Assembly: GCA_024509875.1 (NCBI GenBank)
Contig: JAMPIV010018956.1
Span: 62,001-126,000 of the forward strand
Direction of reading: 5' to 3'
Source: Oreohelix idahoensis
Taxonomy: Eukaryota > Mollusca > Gastropoda > Stylommatophora > Oreohelicidae
Length of the DNA: 64,000 nucleotides
Shown here piece after piece: positions 44,141-54,900 of the stretch; the stretch's first letter is position 1, and each line of letters opens with the position of its first letter. The notes beneath the pieces were generated by a model. That model did no database searches. It was not told where the DNA came from and worked only from the letters and a program-made list of their open reading frames with translations. The position numbers and the translations under genes were made by a program.

Positions 44141-45145
44141 TTTAAATGGGCATATCATATTATTTCTACAAGTCTTGTTGATGTTCTGTACAGCATGGAT
44201 CAGAAGTGCTGTAACGTTCTTCCTTGCCCAAAAAAGTTAAAAACCTTCCAGGGGACGCTGTCAAACGCCTTTTCCAGATCAAAGAAAGAAAGATGCATCT
44301 CACCTTTATACTCAAGGGCATTTTCATTCAGCTGCCTGGGTGTGCAGATTTGGTCTTGAGTACTTCGGTTTGCTCGGAAGCCACACAGGACCACATCCAT
44401 TTGTGGCTCACCTAGGCGTCTGATTCTCTGCTCCAGGATCATATAGTAGATTTTACCAGGGACACTGAGAAGGGATATGTCTCTAAGGTTTCCGTATTCT
44501 CGATTGTCACTCTTTTTGAAAATCGGTGTTATAATGACAATCTTCCAATCCTCTGGTAATGTCTTGTTGCACCAAGCTGCCTGTAGAACCCTTATGAGTA
44601 ATAGGTCACCTGCTGTTACTATGTACTTAACCATTTCTGGTGTTATACCATCATGCCCTGCTGCTTTGCCCATCTTGATTTTCTCCATTGCTGCGTTCAG
44701 ATCTTCCATCTTTGTCATCTTCAGCACCATTTATTTCTTCTTCTGTGCTAGTGGTTATCATTTGTGATGCTTGACCTTGCTCATCATCAAGGAGTTCTGA
44801 GAAATATTCTTTCCATCTCTCCATTAGTTCCTCTGGGGCATTAAGCAATTCTTGTTTGTCCTTTATAAATTTAAACTGGCACAGATTTATCTTCCTTATG
44901 TGCTTTACTGTCTTAAAGAAAAGTTCCAGGGTTTTTCTGCCAATTATTCCCAGGTCTTCTGTTTTTCTGCTAGCACCTTGTTCTTTGCTACTGAGTATCA
45001 CATACTCTCTACATTTCTCTGTTTTTTCATGATGTGTTTTTATCTCCTAGGTATTGTTTCCATTCCTTCTTATTCTCTCTTATTTTGTATTTAACATCCT
45101 CTGTCCACGACGGTGTCCCTTCTCTCTTGTTCCCAAGTCGGAATT
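44141..45145 (-). pseudogene. Family-B LINE fragment, minus strand
   Basis: From the linker after the endonuclease (TPSWTEDVKYKIRENKKEWK, PEELMERWKEYFSELLDDEQ) into RT (KMGKAAGHDGITPEMVKYI, WKIVIITPIFKK, DISLLSVPGKIYYMILEQRI, FRANRSTQDQICTPRQL, FFDLEKAFDSVPW), where it ends. Two frameshifts. It overlaps in domain content with the plus-strand piece at 4695-5938. Confidence 0.9.
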
Positions 45146-45324
45146 AACCACATACTGCTGCTACAGATGTCTTTGAATTTAAGCCATAGAGTGGGCTAAT
45201 TAGCCATAAAACGGCATGATCGCTGTACGAAAAAATGTAAAAACGTCTCAGGAGTGTCATGGGCACAAATTTATGTGGAAAAATGAAGACATAAATGGAA
45301 AATAAAGGAGAGAAAGAACAGGCG

Positions 45325-45557
45325 TAATGGGAGAAGATCGGCTAGCACGACAAGCATGGGAAACTAAAAGTCGGGGATCCAGACCTGCAGGACGACCTAG
45401 AGGACAACATTAGACAATCTATGAAGGCCCGGGGATTAGAATGGAACCAGGCCAGGAGAAAGACAGCCGATAGGATAGTCTGGCACTCTCTCTCTCTCTT
45501 CCAAACCTCTACACCTCACGGTAGAGCTGGAACGACTAAGTGAGTAAGTAAGAAGAG
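45325..45557 (+). pseudogene. Family-B LINE 3' end
   Basis: Begins at AATGGGAGAAGATCGGCTA and ends with TAAGTGAGTAAGTAAG, aligned to 5717-5943. It codes only the last ~60 residues, with a small deletion. With the inverted piece at 44141-45145 it could be one insertion with an inverted 5' part, but about 180 bp of unrelated sequence separates them. Confidence 0.88.
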
Positions 45558-48500
45558 GCGTAAAAGGATGCGACCACATGTCGTAGCACTATTTCACGTG
45601 AGAAGATAATTAACTACCAACAAGTCATATATACAATATATTTTAATATAATACAATACAACACAATACAATATAATATAACACAACATAATATGAAATA
45701 AAATAATATAACATAATATAATATAAAATACTATAATATAATATAATATAATAATTGTCAGATCGGGCTCATGATCCGTTGTTGGTAGCCTATCTAAGGA
45801 AAAGTAAATCTGTGAATTCAATCCACAGCTGTCATTCGGAAATATCCGTTTATGGGAAAGACTTCGGGAGTAAACCCTGAGGATAAATCAGGAGTATGAT
45901 CTCTATGGCAGTAATGTTAATTCGACATTATTCTGGCAACTCCTACGACGTGACAAACTGTATCAGCTACTGCCGTTCATTTGGATCAACAGGCTGCGTT
46001 ATGATGGGGTTCATGCTGCTTAGACACAGCTTAATATCTATACAACGTTGCTAAAGCTTGCACCCAGGAGAGGACATTCCAGCTTTATCCTAAAGGTACC
46101 AGCACAATATGAGAAGCAGCAGTTACCAGCTACAAGCATTTCGCTTAATTCAAGTACGGCATGGCGCCAGGGGCTACTTCCGACAGTGGGAGGGATCTAG
46201 GATCTCAGTGGACAACTGCCGTCTACTTTAAGATGGGCACCTCCCGGTGAGTGATGTTTTGTTCCGCAACTCTCTGCTTTCTAATTTGGACGCATGGGGA
46301 TTGTGGTTAAACCCGAACTGTGGATAGACAATTTCGCACCAAACAATAGTGTGATAAAGTCCATCCGTGTGACACCCCGCTCAAATTTCCACGTTTGAAA
46401 ATTAACTAACGCACTCCTAAAATCTATTAATAGCTATAGCATTTGCAATTTGTCTCAAGGCCATCGGAAATCAACCGCTTTTAACTAAGAATATTTGAAA
46501 TGTTTTAAGTAAACAGTTAAAAAGGTTACTACCCACAAACACACACTCATTACCCCTCCCAATATTTATTAACAAACGTCGTAAAAATTAACAACCAATT
46601 GTATTGTTACCTCGTTTTATAGTGACGATAAAATCTTGGTTGAAGGAGAAAATATGCCTAATCTGTGCTTTGGAATAAAATTCAATAATTTATTTCTCAA
46701 AAACTACAGAGAATTAAAAGGAGAGAGATATTTTGAAATATAGGGTTAATATTGCTTAATATATTGACTGTCGCAAAATTGGTTTCAATACATTGCAAAA
46801 GTGGCGTCGTGTAATTTACAGACCATTCACCGATCGATTGTCACAGGGCCGTCCGCTTGCAATATGGCGGTGTATCGGCAAAATGTCGATGAGACATCGA
46901 CAATCGGCAATGATAAATAAGAGCATAATGGAATTATTGTGAAAAGGATTTCACCTTTTAGTCCAGGAGAGGATTGTGAATAACTGTATATAAGGAAAAA
47001 CAGTAGGAAGTTATCATTTACGGAGATATATGCGTATTACGGCGGTCTACAATTAAGCTGAAAGCCTGTAAACCCACTTCTGTTCTAAATACTAGAATCA
47101 ACATAGAACAGTGTGTGAAATTACATGGATAGGATAATAGAGATATATCGGCTGTATAAAACAAGATAGGATGGAACAGTAGGGATAATATATAAGCCGA
47201 GGATGAGAAAGGGAAAGTTTCAGGCAACGCACATATAGGGTGAAATAGCTGTTTCGGAAAGAGATTTCAGCCGAGTCTTAAGCTGTGACGTCAGTGCTCT
47301 CCTATACGTCCGCCAGAGACTTATAAGTAGCGGATCGGTAAACTGAGAGGCGACACAACGAAAGAGGTTTGAGACAGACTGAGAGGCAGAGTTCGCCACT
47401 ACACATGTACGACCTGAATTGTGAGCGGATCGCCAGAATTTTTCAGTCCCGTGTCTGAAGTCTGAGAGTTCCATGAAATAACTCAAACCAGACTGTCAAG
47501 TATCAGAAGCCTGTGTTGTTCATCAGTGACAATCCCACAAAAGTGCAGGATCCCAAAGAGTGAACTTCAACTGGTCATTGGCATCCCTATAGCTGGGTCT
47601 ACCAAGTCTGATATCTACAAAGGACAGTCAGTGTCAACATTGTCAAGTTGAAAAGATAAGTGTCAGTTAAGGCACTGATGACCTATATATGAAAAACAGC
47701 TAATAGTTGAAAACAGTAATCAAACCATTAAGAAATTCAGTCAATTGATGACAGTTATGTGTAAAGTCAGAGGACTAAGAACAGTGATATGTTTACAGTG
47801 ATTGCAGTTTTCAGTAACTTTATTATTCAAGATCTTGAAGTCTAAACAGACAATAATAGTAATTGTGTGAATATTTTTTATATATTTTAATGCTCTGTTC
47901 CAACTAGCAGAAATAGAATATTAGTGTAAATATTAAAATATTTTAACTGTACCTGAGGAATTATTCACTTCTTACATTTGTGGTTACAGTGAATGTTCAT
48001 TTTAATTATCCCCTAGACAATAAGTAATCATAAGATAGTCACAGGGAGGAGACACCTTAAATCCTGGTACAACATCTTACCAACTGGCCAGGGTTTTCAC
48101 AGTCTGACTATTTCTATGATATCCATACACCAGTGCTTGTTTCTAAGACTGTGGTATTACTTGTAAGACCAGAACTCTTTACTGGCATACTATCCTGGTA
48201 GCATATGAGAAACCTGGATTCTTACATTGAATGATAATTTTAAATAGTTTCCCGCTACATTGACATAAAGATTTCCCCGTAATAATATTATTTTGACATA
48301 GAAAATTTTATTTTAGTAATATTTTCCGTTCTGAAAAAACACAATTAATTACTACAAAAATTATACAGATAATAATGTGGAAGAATAATTAAAAGAAACC
48401 TATATAGGAAGATAGATGACAGTTGTCTGTTTAATAATCACTTTCTATATTAAAAATCGACCAATTAATAACAAAGATATTGAATAAATAAAATTGGGAC

Positions 48501-49330
48501 AGACGGACTAACACACTTCTGAACTGCTCAACTTGATAGCCTTCTGAAAAGTTAAATTTTTCGTAACGCGTTTCTGATTGGCTAGTTGTAGTTTAGGAGG
48601 GGGTGATAAAATTAACATTTTGACGGAATTGAGCGCCATTTGAGAAAAAAATTGACACAAGCAGATTGAGAACAGATGAGAAGCATTGTTGTTGAATGCC
48701 TTTGCCGTCTGGAGGATAGCAGTCTGAACATGACCCATTAACCGCCAGTCAATCTTGTGATTGTGTGTTTTATTCTTTACTTGCGGTAAGATAAATAAGT
48801 TTATTGATATTTCATTAGCATGTACAGGCCACACAAATAGTGTGCCATACTTTTGTGTTATTCGACATTGCCTATTGGAAAAGATTACGACACCCTAAAT
48901 GGGAAATGCCTAAGCAGATTTAGAAGGGAATGAAATTAAATTGTGTTTGGATATTGCCATAAAAATCTTACGACTGTAATTCCAGAAGCTACTAGCAGTC
49001 TTCTGCAGTGCATTAGTGTTCAAATAACACATGAAAACCTACATAGGAGGTTTGCACAAAATATTTAACAGGTCCCAAGAAGAACAGTGTATACCCCATC
49101 TGATTCTATGGAAGAAAATCAATGCTTAAGGGATCAGTGGCGTTGCACCATATGGGAGCAGTATGAAAACACTGGAAGAAAAATGGTCAAACAAAAATTA
49201 GGGTTTGGTGCAATTGGTTGGCACGCGTAGCTGATCCTCCTTTTCTTGTGTATTATTGATAAAATTGTGGAATGATATTATAGATATGATATAAAGAGGG
49301 GAACATAATCTTCTTATTTCAGGGTTGTAT
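45558..49330. other. No recognisable gene
   Basis: About 3.8 kb. It contains a (ATAAT/ACAAT)n low-complexity patch at about 45640-45755. Several short frames have no recognisable motif. The segment 47280-47420 has higher GC and a TTATAAG box and may belong to an eroded LTR or a promoter, but nothing proves it. Confidence 0.4.
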
Positions 49331-49339
49331 TGCCAAATT

Positions 49340-49552
49340 TAAAGTAACATAACCCCTGGAAAGTCAGAACCGGTGGACACAGAGAAAGCTTCTCATATAA
49401 CTGCAAGCTTCCTGCCACATCAGCATCCAGGGGAACTCTGACATACTTGTTGTTTTTGGAGATTCTCAAGCCACCACTACAGACAGGCTTTTGTGCTAAG
49501 TCCATTAAGATTGGCACTTGAGGACTCATCCTTATCATTCCACTAAAATACA
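49340..49552 (-). other. Possible single exon of an unknown gene
   Basis: The minus strand shows a pyrimidine-rich tract ending TTGTATTTTAG at about 49553, followed by an open, non-repetitive frame: SGMIRMSPQVPILMDLAQ, KPVCSGGLRISKNNKYVRVP, LDADVAGSLQLYEKLSLC. The composition is that of a conserved protein rather than of a transposon, but I do not recognise it, and no strong splice donor follows (only GGG|GTTATG). Treat as a candidate only. Confidence 0.3.
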
Positions 49553-49906
49553 AGAAATTAAAGGGGGGCATGATGACACACATTAACCCTCCAATCATTG
49601 ACATAATTCTTAACCAGTGTTAACATATTCAAGTAGGAAGTACATACTTATTGACATTTTAGAATTGTCATTTTATGGACAGGATGTCCACCATATTGAT
49701 TTAAATTTGTAAATAAAGAAACATTTCTTTTTTTAGTTTAAAATTCCTGTTCCAGAAAAGTGAGGTTCGGGAATAATAAAAATTGTAATATACATATATA
49801 AACTTACACACAGTCTTACTTAATTCAATTATATTGAGTTACAGTTGTGTTTGTTTTATTGACACATCACTATACCTGCATTACCCTAGACACTTAGCCA
49901 TATATC

Positions 49907-49911
<5 letters not shown>

Positions 49912-49943
<32 letters not shown>
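49912..49943. repeat. (TA)n microsatellite
   Basis: About 30 bp of TA next to the LTR insertion site. Confidence 0.95.
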
Positions 49944-49944
<1 letters not shown>

Positions 49945-49949
49945 CATAT

Positions 49950-51019
49950 TGTTGAGTTCGTTTTATGGTTGAGTACAGTTTATACTGGTAAAGAGGTAGC
50001 TTCAAACGCGAATGGTTAAAATGAACGAATGTCAACAATATTCTTCCAACGAACTTCAACAAGTAGTGAACTGGGCAAGTACTGGCAGTACATAAGTCGG
50101 TGATGACTGTACATCGATTTTATTCAACATGACACAGACGGAGTGGACAAGACTAACATCGTCACAGGCGCAAAGATCATACATCAGCATAATGGTAATT
50201 ACTTTTAAAGTTCCTGAAGATTCTCTACCATAAAGTCCTCTGACTCAAGTGACTAAGGATCACAAACTGTTACCGTATAATATTCTTCTCATTCAAGTCC
50301 GTTGACCTTCTCTCAAGGACGTCTATCATGGTAACGTATTCATACTCCAGGATAAAATCTTCCATATCATACTTCACAATCCCATACGTTCTCCAAAACA
50401 TAATGTTAGATAGCATATAGTTTCAAACAAAGTCATACACGATAATACGAACAGGTTAGAGATTCCAGTTGGCTAACCTCTCCCATTCTATGCCACGCTT
50501 CTGGCATTGTTGTAACAGCATATTAAAACATGTGCATAAGGTAATCAATAACTTCTTCCACTCGTAGGAATCCTTCTTCTACGATACAAATCCTAAAGGC
50601 AAACGACTCTGTAGATCCATTCTAGGAATAACATCTTCCCGCTAGACTAGTATTAGAGCGGCCTTATAATACAGCTTTAAATAAGAAGTGGGGCGATAAC
50701 TTACGTGACATTGCTGCTATTGGTTTCGACCTGAAGACCAATACAGATCACTAGAATAAATGGCTTTCCATAAACATGCCATTGAATACAAATATAATAT
50801 AACAATCATGGACATAAACAAGTTCCATGTTGCCCTTCAAATCATGACGTCAGAAACTACTCAACTAGGTTACCCGTGCGTCCCATAGCAACACTCACTG
50901 CTTCGTGCACGTCAGTGCGCGAATCATTCGACCGCACAAATAATATAACTATATCAAGACTGGTGCGTACATTTGGCAGGACCGAAGACTACCCCCTTAG
51001 GTAATAAATGTACGTAACA
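49950..51019 (-). repeat. 3' LTR, 1,070 bp
   Basis: Begins TGTTGAGTTCG and ends TACGTAACA on the plus strand. It contains a palindromic TGACGTCA at 50845-50852, also present in the diverged LTR at 1709-1716. Confidence 0.97.
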
Positions 51020-51039
51020 GCTACCTTATCACCTCCCCT
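51020..51039 (-). other. Polypurine tract
   Basis: Minus strand reads AAGGGGAGGTGATAAGGTAG next to the 3' LTR; 16 of 20 bases are purines. Confidence 0.7.
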
Positions 51040-51924
51040 TAAAAAAATTAATTCTATTAATTTTTTTCGAACTAATTACTCGAGAGAGGTGAGTCAAAAA
51101 CTACAACAAGATATGAAATACATAAAGTTATATCATATTAAGAAAAGAATATTAAATTGAAATCAATATAACTAAATGACAGTATGCATTAAAGCACACA
51201 TCCACTATCGACCTACTTTGGAACGATGTGGTAATATTCAAAGTAAAAACAAGTTTGAAAATGAAAAATGAAAAAACCATTAAAAAAAAGATGATAATAA
51301 AATTCAACTAAGTTTTCAACAAAATTTGAAACATATGATTTCAAAAATGAAAATGAACAGCAACACTGATGATGATCAATGACAAGAGAATCAATAAAAC
51401 AGAGAAATTTTAAAATACAACATGCAAAATGAAACAAAGCATAATTAAACACTTTAAGAAGCAACACACTTACTATTTTCTAACACTAGTAAGTTTGACT
51501 AGTTATCTAAAAGTGAGATATCATGTAGTGGGATACGTGAATACACGTATTGCGAGAAACTAATAAAGTTAGTAGATGTGTGATTTATAATCAATCAAAT
51601 AGATTAAGTTGAATTAATCTAATTTATATATTCCTTAATTACTAACAAATAACTAGTTAACAATATATTCTAAATAATTCCAGTATCACTCATTGTCAAT
51701 GTTCAGTTGTAACTAGTTAGTAATAGACGCGACGATGTACTGAATGTTCCATACAAGATAAAATATATTCTCGCACACGCCATGTAGTGTAATATGTTCC
51801 ATAGGAATAACAAATGTATATTTGTAGCTCTTAACAATGTTGCCATATTAATAAAAAGTTACTGTAGTACCAATGTTCGCGTACTAAGAAAACGTTAATA
51901 TAGTATCAATAACAATGTACAAAG
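51040..51924 (-). other. 3' untranslated region of the Gmr1-like element
   Basis: About 0.9 kb, AT-rich, between the gag-pol stop and the polypurine tract. No env-like gene or conserved frame was seen. Confidence 0.7.
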
Positions 51925-54900
51925 TTATTCATGTTTCGGTGAGGATGTTTCACCATCTGGAAGTGGTTTAGTTTCGACACGTTCACTTGGGCATCTTGAA
52001 AGACAGTCTGCGAACACATTCTGCACTCCAGGAATAGCTCGTATCTCAAAATGGAACGGTTGAAGCGCTATAGCGTAACGCGCTGACTTTGATGACTCCA
52101 CCACAAAGTGTGATCCGAGGGGATAACGATCCAGTTTAGTGATTGCCCAGACAAGAGCAAGGAGCTCTTTATCCAGAACGGAATATTTCATCTCGCTCGT
52201 TGTGAGCTTTCTGGATACGTACATAACCGGAAATAAGGTGCCTCCGTATTCCTGCATCAAAACTGCCGCAATAGCGTAGGAAGAAGCATCACTGCGAAGA
52301 ACAAAGGTGAGATCTTTGTTAGGCAACCTTAAAAAAGGCTTATTTGAAAAAAATTGTTTTATATAGTCTAAAGCCGTTTGGTGATCCTGCGACCACTTTA
52401 TTACATTAGATGTGCCTTTTTTTAGTAACGAAGAAAGAGGTGCAGTTATAGTAGACAAATGAGGGATGAATTTAGAATAGAACTGTATTAGTCCTAAGAG
52501 CGACCTCACTTGTTTTTTTGTCTTAGGTGCTGAGATGTTTAAAATTTTAGAGACGTTACTGTCTTCTGTATACATTAAACCGCGACCTATACGGTGACCA
52601 AGAAAGGAGATGTCATGAAAACCGACAAAAGCCTTTGAAGGTTTCGCTGTTAAGTTATAATCCCGTAAGGTAGAAAGTAAAGATTTTAAACCCTGAATAT
52701 GTTCATCCCAAGAGTCACTGAAAAGACAGATGTCATCTATATAAGTAATGACATCGGAACGATGAGACAATATGCGGCGCATCATGCGTACAAAGGTAGC
52801 TGGCGCATTCATTAACCCGAATGGCATAAAATTCCATTGAAAAAGACCCCGTGGTGTCGAGAAAGCGGTGAATGGCTTTGCTTTAGGAGTGAGTGGCACT
52901 TGCCAATATCCCTTTGAAAGGTCAAATTTCGAAAAGAATGTAGCATGAGATAATCTCTCCAATAAGTCATCTAAAAGAGGTAATGGTTCCGCATCGAATT
53001 TTGTAACTTTGTTTAATTTCCTGTAATCTACGCAAAGACGTATATTGTTGTCTTTCTTCCTAATGATTACCATGGAAGAAGAATATGGAGATGAAGATGG
53101 TTCAATTATATTTAATTGGAGCATCTCATCCAATTCCTTATCAACCTTATCACGAAAGTGTAAAGGAATAGGATATGGGCGAACTCGAATAGGCGTATCG
53201 TCAGTCAGAATAATGTCATGTTGGATGACTGACGTATGACCTGGGATGTCAGTGAGGACATCCTCATACGAGTGTAGAATATTAGAGACTTGCTGACGTT
53301 GATCAGCCGAAAGAGTAGATGAGATCGTAACATCATTCCATTTCTCAGTGGAATGGAGTGGTACAACTGGTATTGGTAGTTGTACATCATCGAAAGAAGA
53401 TTCCTCTTCTTGGATGACTGACAAACTAGAATAGTGTTGAATAGGTGGTGTAGGATCGTCAGTTGCCTGAAACACTGACTGTAGATAATCAGGACGTGAG
53501 TAATACTCCTTCAACATGTTAATGTGGAAGGTTTTATGTTTACCATTAACATCAACGATGTAGTCGACATCGGATATTCTTGAGATGATCCTGAAAGGAC
53601 CTCTCCAGGTAATTAAAAGACGATTGTTATGCGTAGGTAGTAAGACAAAAGCTTCATCACCAGGTATGAGCTGGCGAAGACGTCTATACTTGTTTGCAAA
53701 TAGACGAGCTTTTTCTTTGGCTTGTTCAGATGATGCAGTAGCTAGTCTACAAGCATCTATGATTCTCTTTCTCAGAGAGATCACATACTCATAAGAGGAT
53801 TGAGTTTCCTCTTCAATATTCTCATCAACCAATAAGTCGTGGATTAACGACATAGGACCGCGTGGTTGCATGCCAAAAACAAGCTGGAATGGAGAAAACC
53901 CCGTTGCTTGATTTTGTACTTCGCGATACGCAAAGAGACAAGCGGGTAGGACCCGATCCCAGTCTTGGGGATGGTCTTGAGTCATCTTACCCAACAACTG
54001 CTTGAGTGTCCTATTGAGACGCTCAATTAACCCATTTGACATCGGATGATAAATAGAACTAAGAGATCTGTCTATACCTAATGTCTTCATAACTTGAGAC
54101 ATGGATTCAGAAATGAACTGAACCCCATGATCCGACAAGATTTTCCGTGGAAAACCAATGCGTGAGAAGATTAACATCAATGCCTCTGCTACACTGGCAG
54201 ATGAAGTGTTCTTGAGAGGGATGGCCTCAGGCCAACGAGTGCACATATCAATGCACGTAAGGATATGCGTATGCCCTCTAGCAGATGGAAGTATCGGACC
54301 AATAATGTCAATGGCCATTTTATCAAATGGTCTAATCGGGATGTCCGCAGCTTGAATAGGAGCCGCATGAAATGGACCCCGTACCTTAACTTCCTGACAT
54401 ATCAAACAGGACCGACAATAGAGAGTGATGTCCCTATGGACGCCTGGCCAGTAGAATGCCGAAAGCACTCTGGATTTGGTACGCGAAAAACCCATATGGC
54501 CCGCACATTGCGAGTCATGCGCATGTCGTAATATACGAGATCTCATAGAGGATGGGACTAAGATCTGATAACATAAGGATGAATCCTTTTCCCGTATTAC
54601 TCTAACCAAAATCCCATTTTTAAGTATAAAGTCATGTCTAGATTTTGCAAGTTTGTTGCTTGTATTCTTTTTGTTAACATACTGAAAAAAATTTTTTAAT
54701 GAATCATCATTCTTTTGCAATGTAGCAAACAACTCCCGTGAAATAGGAGCATCATCATCACAAGTGGTATGAACTGTAGGTTCAATAGGTGTATCATGCG
54801 ACATATTAGTAGCTTGCGCTCTAGTCACTACTGCATTTGCAGTTTGAATATGTCGCTCTTCCCATTCAGCTATTTGCTGCGGTGTACACTCTTTAATACC

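Noticed and set aside
45640..45760. Frame rich in Ile, Tyr and Leu with membrane-like look
   Set aside because: Low-complexity AATAT/ACAAT sequence, not a membrane protein.
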